DNA from: Ignavibacteria bacterium UBA5771
GTDB taxonomy: Bacteria; Bacteroidota; Ignavibacteria; Kapaibacteriales; UBA2268
Direction: 5' to 3'
Assembly (NCBI GenBank): GCA_002418685.1
Contig: DIEP01000006.1
Span: 1 to 24,266, forward strand
DNA length: 24,266 nt
This document shows positions 15,785 to 23,409 of this stretch, in pieces; within the stretch, counting starts at the first letter, position 1; every line of letters starts with the position of its first letter. Under the pieces are notes generated by a model. That model was not told the origin of the DNA and did no database searches. It saw only the letters and a program-made list of their open reading frames with translations. The translations under genes and the position numbers were made by a program.

Positions 15785-16234
15785 TCAATTTCCAAGCAAA
15801 GACTGTATATATTTTATTTTACTTAACGAAATATCCTGCAAATCGCTGATCGAATATGCTGAAAGCATATCATATATTTCTTTACGCAAAATACTCCAAC
15901 GAGAATGAACGGGACAAGGGTGCAAGTCACTGCAATATCTAAATCCAAGCAAGCAGTTTTCAAAAACATAGTTTCCATCAATTGCTACAATTATTTGCAA
16001 AATACTCATTTTCAAACCGTCATCCGAAAGATAAAATCCACCGTTTTTGCCTTTTTTTGATGTAAGGAATCCCGCATACTTGAGCTCTTGTAATATTTTG
16101 GCGCAAAACATTTTTGGAACTTGTAATTCTTCGGAAATTGTGCGAGTGTCGGCACCTTGATCTTGTCCCTTTGTTGCTAACAGCAACATCGATTGAATCG
16201 CAATCTCTGCTTTTTTGGAAAATAATACTGTCAT
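15785..16234 (-). CDS. Rrf2-family transcriptional regulator
   Basis: A 149-residue DNA-binding protein. Residues 5-75 hold the Rrf2 winged helix: FSKKAEIAIQSMLLLA, then TISEELQVPKMFCAKILQEL as the recognition helix region, and the wing LTSKKGKNGGFYLS. The sensor part carries Cys94, Cys101 and Cys107 with spacing C-X6-C-X5-C, and His110 three residues after the last cysteine. This closely parallels the cluster ligands of IscR (three Cys plus a His at +3), so an Fe-S cluster sensing iron-sulfur, redox or NO status is likely. No isc, suf or NO-detoxifying gene is adjacent. The only probable partner is the glycosyltransferase 20 bases downstream. The target genes are not shown by the sequence. 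Confidence 0.9.
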   Translation of the reverse strand: MTVLFSKKAEIAIQSMLLLATKGQDQGADTRTISEELQVPKMFCAKILQELKYAGFLTSKKGKNGGFYLSDDGLKMSILQIIVAIDGNYVFENCLLGFRYCSDLHPCPVHSRWSILRKEIYDMLSAYSISDLQDISLSKIKYIQSLLGN

Positions 16235-16326
16235 ATATATACAATTAGGAAATTGCTTCGAACTTGTGATAATATAAAGACGATTGAAAATATATTTATG
16301 AAAATTAATAAAATGAATATTCGATT

Positions 16327-16881
16327 TTATCTCAATGCTCTGCCGTATCCTGCAATTTCATGAAAAGTGGAATACCTGTCTAAATTATCATGGACTACTC
16401 CACCCGTTGTGCTTGCATGAATGAATTCCGAATTTCCAAGATATATACCTACATGATTGACTGTCCCATGCTTTTCAAAGAAAATTAAATCTCCAGGTTC
16501 AATTTCGTTTCTCTGAACTCGTAAAGTATAATTATATTGCAATTGGGCAGTGCGAGGCAAATTTACCCCAACCTTTGCGAATACATTCTGCACAAAACCC
16601 GAGCAATCCACACAATTTTCATCTTCGCCACCATAGCAATACCTTGTTCCCATCCATTTATCAGCTTCGTTCAATAATTTTCTTTGCTTATCTCCCATAT
16701 TGAGATAGGTGGTTTTGATATTATCTTTATTATTACTAGAATTATTAATTTTCTGATTTTTATAATTACTTTGCATTTTCTTAATTGGGGTCTTATCTGC
16801 TGTAAACCTAGTAACAGATTGACAAGATGTGAAAAACAATATAAGAAATGTAAAAGATAATATTTTTATGTGTAAACTCAT
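16327..16881 (-). CDS. NlpC/P60 lipoprotein (Spr-like peptidoglycan endopeptidase)
   Basis: A 184-residue lipoprotein with lipobox FTSC and acylated Cys20, so it is probably held in the outer membrane facing the periplasm. A polar Asn/Lys linker (35-56) precedes the NlpC/P60 domain (about 65-184). The catalytic Cys93 is in VDCSGFV, His143 in NHVGIYLG and His155 in FIHAS. NLPRTAQLQYNY and IEPGDLIFF are conserved features shared with the longer enzyme at 6377-7198. It likely cuts D,D- or L,D-peptide bonds in peptidoglycan during growth, like E. coli Spr (MepS); the exact bond cannot be read off. Two further cysteines (82 and 90) lie close to the active cysteine. The gene diverges from mnmE. Confidence 0.92.
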   Translation of the reverse strand: MSLHIKILSFTFLILFFTSCQSVTRFTADKTPIKKMQSNYKNQKINNSSNNKDNIKTTYLNMGDKQRKLLNEADKWMGTRYCYGGEDENCVDCSGFVQNVFAKVGVNLPRTAQLQYNYTLRVQRNEIEPGDLIFFEKHGTVNHVGIYLGNSEFIHASTTGGVVHDNLDRYSTFHEIAGYGRALR

Positions 16882-17061
16882 ATAAATAGTAATATCAAAA
16901 ATAATACCAAGTATTTATATATAATAAAATCTATAATGTCATTTCATTCCTTGCAAAGATGCACATAATATATAGTTGCAATTCTTTTAACGAATGCTAC
17001 CATTGTCTATGCAATATTTCAATTCCACTATCTTCTTTTATAGATTATAATTATAAATAAT

Positions 17062-18408
17062 ATGGCTGATACAATTGTGGCTCTTGCAACTCCGCCAGGC
17101 GTAAGTGGAATTGCAGTAATTAGACTATCCGGTGATAATGCTATTGATATTGCTTCATCTTGTTTCCAAGGGAAGGTAGATTTGAAGAATTCGCCTACAC
17201 ATAGAATATATTATGGAAGATTCATATATAATTCAAAATTTATAGATGATATCACTCTTTCGATATTCCGAAACCCTAATTCCTATACGGGCGAAGATGT
17301 TATCGAAATATCTTGCCACGGCGGAATGATTATATATAATGAAATTATTAAAGCATTGATACATAATGGGGCAAGATTAGCTCAGCCTGGTGAATACACA
17401 AAACGCGCATTTCTAAATGGAAAGATGGATCTTTTGCAAGCCGAAGCAGTTGCAGATATTATTAATTCCACCTCATATATTTCCGAACAAACTTCAGCGA
17501 GACAATTATTTGGAGAATTTACAAGTGAAATCAATAGATTTAGAAAAGAATTGATTGATATTGCATCTTTGCTTGAAATAGAACTCGATTTTGCCGATGA
17601 GGATTTAGAATTTGTCCCAAGAACGCGCATACGGAATCAGATTAATGAAATTATTAAATTTGCTCAATCTTTGATTGAATCATATAAATCCGCTCAAATA
17701 TTACGTTCAGGATATTTTGTGGCAATTGTGGGATATCCAAATTCGGGTAAATCTACATTGTTCAACACATTATTAAAACGCAACAGAGCAATAGTAAGCG
17801 AAATTCCCGGAACCACTCGAGATTATCTTGAAGAATTCATTTATTTGGATGGATTGCCCATAAAACTTATTGATACAGCGGGAATAAGAGAAACATCAGA
17901 TATTATCGAAATAGAAGGCATCCGATTAGCTGAATCTATTCTTTCGCAAAGCAATCTAATTCTTGTGCTGAACGATTCCGAAATATCATTTCATAATTCA
18001 GATAAGTTATATGAAGAATTGCAAAATCACTATAAAAACTCAAAATTGGTTCTTATTCAAAATAAAATTGATAAAATAGGAAAAATCGATAATCAAAATG
18101 ATTCAATACATATATCAGCAAAAATAGGCACAGGCATCGATGAATTAAACCAATTTATATTAAGCGAAGCACTTGAATCAATAAATCGTGAACAAGATAT
18201 ATTGCTCAATATGCGGCATTATACAATTTTGGAAAAAGTTAAAGAAAATCTGATGAGCGCCTTAGCGTCAATAGATAATAATCTCGAAAACGAATTTATC
18301 GCAATAGATATTCGTTCAGCTATTAAGCAACTTGGTGAATTGACAGGTGAAATATATAATGAAGATATATTAAATAATATATTTTCGCAATTCTGTATAG
18401 GGAAATAA
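17062..18408 (+). CDS. mnmE: tRNA uridine modification GTPase MnmE
   Basis: MnmE works with MnmG to put a (carboxymethyl)aminomethyl group on the wobble uridine of certain tRNAs. The 448-residue length is normal. The N-terminal folate-binding domain starts DTIVALATPPGVSGIAVIRLSG and includes SYTGEDVIEISCHGG (74-88). The inserted G domain shows G1 GYPNSGKS (224-231), TTRDY (251-255), G3 DTAG (271-274) and G4 NKID near 335. The C-terminus ends FCIGK with the essential cysteine. The start at 17062 gives the standard N-terminus; there is no clear Shine-Dalgarno. One base after its stop begins a perfect parS palindrome, and mnmG follows. Confidence 0.97.
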   Translation: MADTIVALATPPGVSGIAVIRLSGDNAIDIASSCFQGKVDLKNSPTHRIYYGRFIYNSKFIDDITLSIFRNPNSYTGEDVIEISCHGGMIIYNEIIKALIHNGARLAQPGEYTKRAFLNGKMDLLQAEAVADIINSTSYISEQTSARQLFGEFTSEINRFRKELIDIASLLEIELDFADEDLEFVPRTRIRNQINEIIKFAQSLIESYKSAQILRSGYFVAIVGYPNSGKSTLFNTLLKRNRAIVSEIPGTTRDYLEEFIYLDGLPIKLIDTAGIRETSDIIEIEGIRLAESILSQSNLILVLNDSEISFHNSDKLYEELQNHYKNSKLVLIQNKIDKIGKIDNQNDSIHISAKIGTGIDELNQFILSEALESINREQDILLNMRHYTILEKVKENLMSALASIDNNLENEFIAIDIRSAIKQLGELTGEIYNEDILNNIFSQFCIGK

Positions 18409-18409
18409 A

Positions 18410-18425
18410 TGTTCCACGTGGAACA
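18410..18425. other. parS: parS-like centromere site, between mnmE and mnmG
   Basis: TGTTCCACGTGGAACA is a perfect 16-bp palindrome and fits the general bacterial parS pattern NGTTNCACGTGNAACN bound by ParB. It starts one base after the mnmE stop codon. Such sites cluster near the replication origin, often around gidA/mnmG. parA and parB are not in the window. A second site 1.9 kb on (20305-20320) strengthens the call. Confidence 0.88.
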
Positions 18426-18441
18426 AAATCGAAAAATAATT

Positions 18442-20304
18442 ATGGAAAATAAATATGATATAATTGTCATTGGAGGAGGGCATGCGGGAATTGAAGCATC
18501 TTATGTTGCTTCAAAAATGGGTGCTAAAGTTGCTCTTCTTACAATGAGTAAATATACAATGGGGCGACCTTCTTGCAATCCATCAATTGGTGGAACTGCA
18601 AAAGGTCATCTTGTGAAAGAAATCGACGCTCTCGGCGGTGCAATGGGAATGCTCGCTGATAAGGGTGGCTTGCAATTCAAAATGCTAAATACTTCAAAAG
18701 GTCCTGCCGTTTGGTCGCCAAGAGCACAAATCGATAAAACTTTATATCCTTGGATTGTGCTTGAATTTCTATCAAAACAGGATAATCTGACAATTATAGA
18801 AGGTACTGCTGAGGAAATTCTTGCAAATAATCATAAAGTATCAGGTGTCATTACAAAAAATAATGGAACTATATATGCTGATTGCGTAGTTCTTTCTGCT
18901 GGGACATTTTTGAATGGACTTATGTGGACAGGTCTGCAATCTACTCGTGGTGGAAGAGTTGGCGAACCTCCTGCTGATAAAATTTCTGATATGCTCAAAT
19001 CAGAAGGATTTGAAGTTGGAAGATTGAAAACAGGCACGCCTCCACGTGTCAAAGCAAAATCTGTTGACTTTTCCAAAACAGAATTGCATCCGGGAGATGA
19101 TAATCCCGAACCTTTCTCGTTCCGCACAAGCCAAGTAAAGAATGTAATAATGTGCTATGCAACAAGCACAAATCAAAATACTCACGATATTTTAAGGACA
19201 GGCTTTGATGAGTCTCCTATGTTTACAGGACTCATTAATGGAGTGGGACCGAGGTATTGCCCATCGATCGAGGATAAAGTTAATCGTTTTGCTGATAAAG
19301 ATTCTCATAAAATTGTGCTTGAACCCGAAAGTGTTAATTCAGATTCTATATATGTAAACGGATTTTCAACCAGTCTTCCTAAATCAGTTCAAAGCGAGGC
19401 GCTCAAATCAATTCCAAGTCTTGAGAATGCTGAAATACTACGCTATGGCTATGCAGTTGAGTATGATTACTTCAATCCATATCAGCTGAAAGGGACAATG
19501 GAGACAAAGCAAATTGATGGACTTTTCTTTGCAGGGCAAATCAATGGAACATCGGGCTATGAAGAAGCTGCTGCCCAAGGATTGATCGCGGGAATTAATG
19601 CTGCTTTGAAAATTAGGAATGAACAACCCTTTGTTCTGAAGCGAAATGAAGCATATATAGGAGTAATGATTGATGATTTAATTAATAAAGAGCATAATGA
19701 GCCATACAGGATATTTACATCTAATGCCGAATATAGATTGCTATTAAGGCAGGACACTGCTTACTATAGATTATCAAAATATGCTCATCAATTTGGATTA
19801 ATCAGCGATCAAGACTACGCCAAGATTACGAGAAATTATGAGTTGCTCCAAAATGGAATTGAAACAGCAAAACAAACAAAAGTAAAGCCCGCTCAAGTTA
19901 ATTCATATCTTGAAGAAGTTGATGAAAATATTATTTCTGAAACATCTGACCTCTATTCAATTGCAAAGCGTCGTAATATCGAATTGGAGGATTTAATAAT
20001 ACATTTGCAATTGAATGGTATATTTTCAAAAATCAAGTCTCGACCTGAAATATTAAATCAATTAAAATTAGAAATAAAATATTCGGGATATATTCAAAAG
20101 CAATTGAAAGAAGTGGATTATTTTTTACAAAATGAGGAGAAAATAATTCCTGATAATTTTGATTATAGCAAGATTCCATCAATATCTAGCGAAGCAAAAA
20201 ATAAATTAATGAAAATCCATCCAAAATCGCTTGGGCAAGCTGCTCGCATCCAAGGAGTCTCAGCAACAGATATTTCAATTTTATCTCTATTTCTCAGAAA
20301 TTAA
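18442..20304 (+). CDS. mnmG: tRNA uridine modification enzyme MnmG (GidA)
   Basis: The FAD-dependent partner of MnmE in wobble uridine modification. From the start at 18442 it has 620 residues, as is usual. GGGHAG (11-16) is the FAD-binding motif. PSCNPSIGGTAKGHLVKEIDALGG, GLQSTRGGRVGEPPAD and RLKTGTPPR are family signatures. INGTSGYEEAAAQGLIAGINA and SNAEYRLLLRQD are in the C-terminal half, followed by the helical MnmE-contact region. The frame opens earlier, at 18409, but those 11 extra residues begin MFHVEQ, which is only the translation of the parS palindrome. The start at 18442 matches the family N-terminus. An AGGGA before 18409 keeps the longer form possible. It is flanked on both sides by parS-like sites. 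Confidence 0.96.
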   Translation: MENKYDIIVIGGGHAGIEASYVASKMGAKVALLTMSKYTMGRPSCNPSIGGTAKGHLVKEIDALGGAMGMLADKGGLQFKMLNTSKGPAVWSPRAQIDKTLYPWIVLEFLSKQDNLTIIEGTAEEILANNHKVSGVITKNNGTIYADCVVLSAGTFLNGLMWTGLQSTRGGRVGEPPADKISDMLKSEGFEVGRLKTGTPPRVKAKSVDFSKTELHPGDDNPEPFSFRTSQVKNVIMCYATSTNQNTHDILRTGFDESPMFTGLINGVGPRYCPSIEDKVNRFADKDSHKIVLEPESVNSDSIYVNGFSTSLPKSVQSEALKSIPSLENAEILRYGYAVEYDYFNPYQLKGTMETKQIDGLFFAGQINGTSGYEEAAAQGLIAGINAALKIRNEQPFVLKRNEAYIGVMIDDLINKEHNEPYRIFTSNAEYRLLLRQDTAYYRLSKYAHQFGLISDQDYAKITRNYELLQNGIETAKQTKVKPAQVNSYLEEVDENIISETSDLYSIAKRRNIELEDLIIHLQLNGIFSKIKSRPEILNQLKLEIKYSGYIQKQLKEVDYFLQNEEKIIPDNFDYSKIPSISSEAKNKLMKIHPKSLGQAARIQGVSATDISILSLFLRN

Positions 20305-20320
20305 TGTTCCACGTGAAACA
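20305..20320. other. parS: parS-like centromere site, downstream of mnmG
   Basis: TGTTCCACGTGAAACA matches the parS consensus NGTTNCACGTGNAACN, with one asymmetric pair relative to a perfect palindrome, and is almost the B. subtilis-type TGTTTCACGTGAAACA. It begins directly after the mnmG stop codon and ends three bases before the next start codon. It lies 1,895 bases from the first site. Confidence 0.9.
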
Positions 20321-20323
20321 TCT

Positions 20324-21271
20324 ATGAAAAAACGAATTGTAATATTAGGACCATTTGGAAAAGTGGGCGAACCAATTGTAAATCTGCTTTCACAAGAGAA
20401 AAATTGCGAGATTTATGCATTATCAAAATTAACTCAAGAAAAAGCAAAGCACTGGAAAAATTATCACGTAAATTTGGATATAATGGATTTTACAGAATTG
20501 CGAAATATCTTCGCGTATTCAAAACCAGATATAATTATCAATGCTGCTGCGTACACAAATGTTGATGATGCCGAAGTTGATAGAGCAGATTGCTGGAAAC
20601 TGAATGTTGATTTGGTAAATCGGCTTGTTCGCTTCGCAAAGATATATAATTCGCATTTGATTCATTTCTCTTCTGATTATATTTTTGATGGCGAAAAGGG
20701 TCCTTACCTTGAAACTTCTCGGCCAAATCCCATAAATTTTTATGGTAAATCCAAGCTTGCTTCGGAAAATCAAATTAAGCTTGCAAAAATAAAAAGCACT
20801 ATAATCCGCACTAATCTGCTCTTTGGTCATACATCATTAGCAAAACCAACTTTTATTTCAAATTTAATTGATAGTTTTAAACATAATCAAAAAGTCAAAG
20901 TGGCCGAATCGCTTTTCTCAAATCCAATTATTACAAATGATATTGCGGCGGGAGTTTTGAGAGTTATTCTCCTTGAAGCGTATGGAATTTATAATTTTTC
21001 GGGTCCGAATTATATGTCTCGTCTTGGTGTAGCTCAAGCAGTTGCAGATGTTTTTGGTTTTAATCGTAGTCTTATAATTCCATGTTCACTTTCCGAAATA
21101 GAATTTCAAGCCCGTAGACCGATCTATGCGGGACTTCTGAACCAAAAAGCAGCCAAAGAATTGGGAATGCAATTCCAAAATATTACTGATTCATTACGTG
21201 AATATAAAAGTATAATGGAATTAAACCAAACAGTTCGAAATATTGCCAATATAAAGCACTTCCATAACTAA
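20324..21271 (+). CDS. RmlD-like sugar-nucleotide reductase (extended SDR)
   Basis: A 315-residue NAD(P)-dependent oxidoreductase resembling dTDP-4-dehydrorhamnose reductase. The N-terminal Rossmann motif is GPFGKVGEP (GxxGxxG, residues 9-17). DIIINAAAYTNVDDAEVD and LIHFSSDYIFDGEKGPYLE are typical of RmlD-type enzymes. The catalytic YGKSK (Tyr and Lys three apart) follows in NPINFYGKSKLASE. The C-terminal part carries YNFSGPNYMSRLGVAQAVAD and RRPIYAGL. The start at 20324 is chosen because it begins the Rossmann strand and lies just after the parS site; the frame beyond it runs back into mnmG. No other rhamnose gene is adjacent, so the substrate is open. It takes the place where rsmG often follows mnmG in other bacteria. 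Confidence 0.85.
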   Translation: MKKRIVILGPFGKVGEPIVNLLSQEKNCEIYALSKLTQEKAKHWKNYHVNLDIMDFTELRNIFAYSKPDIIINAAAYTNVDDAEVDRADCWKLNVDLVNRLVRFAKIYNSHLIHFSSDYIFDGEKGPYLETSRPNPINFYGKSKLASENQIKLAKIKSTIIRTNLLFGHTSLAKPTFISNLIDSFKHNQKVKVAESLFSNPIITNDIAAGVLRVILLEAYGIYNFSGPNYMSRLGVAQAVADVFGFNRSLIIPCSLSEIEFQARRPIYAGLLNQKAAKELGMQFQNITDSLREYKSIMELNQTVRNIANIKHFHN

Positions 21272-21306
21272 ATTATAACGTTTTTCGTTGTAGATTGTTG
21301 CTTAGG

Positions 21307-21410
21307 GTCATTGCGAAGGCAGGGAAGCAATCTCATCAATCAATTTGTAGCACAGACGCTCCATTTATGCTATCGGGACACCATGCTTTGCAGGAATACG
21401 GGATCCCGTA
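21307..21410. repeat. Degenerate dispersed repeats in a convergent spacer
   Basis: The segment 21307-21334 reads GTCATTGCGAAGG then CAGGGAAGCAATCTC. It closely resembles the widespread short bacterial repeat GTCATTGCGA...GAAGCAATCTC. A partial inverted copy of its end (AGATTGTTGCTT, 21292-21303) precedes it. Further on, TTTGTAGCACAGACGCTCC and the perfect palindrome TACGGGATCCCGTA (21397-21410) are also of a type seen in dispersed intergenic repeats. The stretch is visibly richer in G and C than its flanks. It sits between two convergent genes, the usual place for such elements. Other copies would have to be found elsewhere in the genome. Confidence 0.5.
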
Positions 21411-21447
21411 CCTTTATGTGATTATCTTTAAATAATTCTTGTTATTT

Positions 21448-22353
21448 TTATGGTAATTTTTTGATGCGATTTATAAAAAACTTTACGTTTAATAAATGCT
21501 TGACTGCGATACTTAATTTATGCAGGTTATTTACTTTTATCTTTTTTTGATAAATATTATATTCTTTTAGTTCAATTTTTTCGAGCAATCGATAATATAT
21601 TTCGTCCATAATTCCTGCGGCAAGGAGAGTCTTGCGTTCTTCAGGTCTCAAAAATGAGCGGGCTTTGAAATAATATTCTCTTGCTCGTTGTGTTTCGAAC
21701 CTCATCAATTCGATAAAATTATCATTATAGACTTCATTGATTATATTTTCCTCGCTATAATCAAATCTTTCAAGATCTTCCTTCGGCAAATAAATAAATC
21801 CTCTGTTTTTATCTGCTTTAATATCTCGCAAGATATTTGTCAATTGCAGTGCATACCCCAGATTTATAGCGTAGGATTTAGTGGTTTCATATTTGTAACC
21901 GAATATCTCGATTGATATTAAGCCAACAATGCTTGCAACCTCAAATAAATAATTTTTTAATTCATCGAATGTTTCATATCTATTCTGGGTTAAATCGCGA
22001 CGGAAACCATTTATTAAAGTTGAAAAATACTGTGGAGGCAAATCAAATCGACGAACGATATATCGCAAGGTTGAAAGCAGCGGACTAATATGCTTGTCTT
22101 CATCATAAATATTATAGATTGTTTCCTCCCAGCGAGAAAGTCTATCCAGCTTCTTCTGATTTGAGTTGCTATCAGTATGCTCGGGCTTATCAACAATATT
22201 ATCGAGATAACTCAAAAGGTTATAAATAGATATAATAGCTTTACGCTTTTCTTTTGGCAGCATTTTGAATGAGAACTCGAAATTTGAAGTTTCGAGTTTT
22301 TCAATTGGCTCATTCTCAAACATTGCGAGATCCGTTGCAGTCAATACTTCCAT
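21448..22353 (-). CDS. hpnD: Squalene/phytoene synthase family, HpnD-like
   Basis: A 301-residue prenyl synthase, likely making presqualene diphosphate from two farnesyl diphosphates, the first step of the HpnCDE route to squalene. The trans-isoprenyl synthase fold shows its second aspartate motif fully: LTNILRDIKADKNRGFIYLP (Asp177, Asp181). The first motif reads LDNIVD (51-55) where the family usually has DDxxD, so the second Asp is replaced by Asn. The HpnD-typical FRRDLTQNRYETFDEL is present at about 117-131. The C-terminal helices carry KTLLAAGIMDEIYYRLLEKI. Its start codon lies within the end of hpnC; the genes share the 13 bases ATGGAAGTATTGA in different frames, so they are translationally coupled. 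hpnE is not in the window. Confidence 0.85.
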   Translation of the reverse strand: MEVLTATDLAMFENEPIEKLETSNFEFSFKMLPKEKRKAIISIYNLLSYLDNIVDKPEHTDSNSNQKKLDRLSRWEETIYNIYDEDKHISPLLSTLRYIVRRFDLPPQYFSTLINGFRRDLTQNRYETFDELKNYLFEVASIVGLISIEIFGYKYETTKSYAINLGYALQLTNILRDIKADKNRGFIYLPKEDLERFDYSEENIINEVYNDNFIELMRFETQRAREYYFKARSFLRPEERKTLLAAGIMDEIYYRLLEKIELKEYNIYQKKIKVNNLHKLSIAVKHLLNVKFFINRIKKLP

Positions 22354-23312
22354 AATATACTTTTTAATAATATTCTAATATAGTCAATAATATTGAGCTT
22401 TGGTCTTCGGAAAAGTAAATGATATTTTCGCGATTTTTCTTTTGCCAATATACGTCTACCGGAATTTACGATTAATTTGATCTCAAATTGTAATTTCTTG
22501 TTATTTAATTTATTTATTAATTTGCTTCCATCATTAAGCAAATTCTCTGTTTCACTGAATAAATATTCAAAAAGTGCATTAAATTGTCCGAATTCTTCTA
22601 TTTTGGTAGGATTTTCAATATTTGTATGAACATTATCAAAATTCGGTATTTTTTGCAAGAGATACTGATCCATTAACGATTTTGGGATATATCTCCTATT
22701 GTTTTTCAAATCAATCGAAATATCTTGCCAGAAATTTATGAGTTGTAAGGCAGAAGTAATTTTATTTGATAAAGTTGCTGTTTCTTCATTATATTCATTA
22801 AATAATCGTAATATCAATTCGCCAATTGGATTTGCAGAATACTCGCAATAATTCATCAAATCATCGAATGTATTGGGTTGCGAGAAATAAATGTCCATTT
22901 TAAAGGCAGTGAGCAATCTGGAAATAGTATCAACGGGCAAATTCATTTGCTTGATCGTTTCATTTAATGCCAATATTATTGGATAGTGCTTGGTATTTTC
23001 GTCATCGACATTAATAATTAAATATTCAAGATTTTCAAGAATTGCTACACGTGTTGCTTGATCGGAATTTGATTTTTCATCAGCAATGTCATCGGCATAT
23101 CGAGCGAAGGCATAAATGGAATAAATATGCTTTCGCAAATGCTTGGGTATAAAAAACGAAGCAATAGGGAAGTTCTCATAATGATTATTAGCAATGGATT
23201 GACATATTTTATAAGCACTGTCAAGGTCAAAAGTATTCTCGACATCAATTTGCTTGAAATCAGCCCAAGAAAACGGTGCAGGGAATTGAATATTAGGCGA
23301 CAATTTTTCCAT
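22341..23312 (-). CDS. hpnC: Squalene synthase HpnC-like
   Basis: A 323-residue member of the squalene/phytoene synthase family. In the hopanoid pathway HpnC turns presqualene diphosphate into hydroxysqualene, which HpnE reduces to squalene. The chain starts with PAPFSWADF and a helix DLDSAYKICQSIANNHYENFPIAS, close to the HpnC-typical SHYENFPVAS. The first aspartate motif is intact, YADDIADE (Asp74, Asp75, Asp78). The second, FWQDISIDLKNNRRYIP, holds Asp197 and Asp201. Calling this HpnC and its neighbour HpnD rests on these signatures and on the hpnC-hpnD gene order. It diverges from the umuC-type gene with about 100 bases between them. The product could feed hopanoids or other squalene-derived lipids. 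Confidence 0.88.
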   Translation of the reverse strand: MEKLSPNIQFPAPFSWADFKQIDVENTFDLDSAYKICQSIANNHYENFPIASFFIPKHLRKHIYSIYAFARYADDIADEKSNSDQATRVAILENLEYLIINVDDENTKHYPIILALNETIKQMNLPVDTISRLLTAFKMDIYFSQPNTFDDLMNYCEYSANPIGELILRLFNEYNEETATLSNKITSALQLINFWQDISIDLKNNRRYIPKSLMDQYLLQKIPNFDNVHTNIENPTKIEEFGQFNALFEYLFSETENLLNDGSKLINKLNNKKLQFEIKLIVNSGRRILAKEKSRKYHLLFRRPKLNIIDYIRILLKSILWKY

Positions 23313-23349
23313 TTTGCTTTTTTTTTAAAGACGAGTAAAAATAATTATG

Positions 23350-23382
23350 TTTATTATTTTACAATTTTTTGATATAAATTTG
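23350..23382 (+). promoter_or_regulatory. Bacteroidota-type promoter candidate for the umuC-like gene
   Basis: TAAATTTG at 23375-23382 fits the Bacteroidota -7 element TAnnTTTG. TTTA at 23350-23353, 21 bases upstream, is one mismatch from the -33 element TTTG. It would start transcription around 23388, about 22 bases before the ATG at 23410. No LexA-type palindrome was recognised. Confidence 0.35.
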
Positions 23383-23409
23383 CAATAATTTTAATTCGTC
23401 AAAATTTTT

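Noticed and set aside
19043..19048. CACGTG core inside mnmG as a third parS
   Set aside because: The flanks (CCTC before, TCAA after) do not match GTTN/NAAC; it is ordinary coding sequence (TPPRVK).
18831..19757. Several minus-strand frames of 60-100 codons across mnmG
   Set aside because: They lie opposite a strongly conserved gene and have no independent support.
23043..23058. TGCTACACGTGTTGCT inside hpnC as a parS site
   Set aside because: About four positions differ from the consensus, and it lies within conserved coding sequence.
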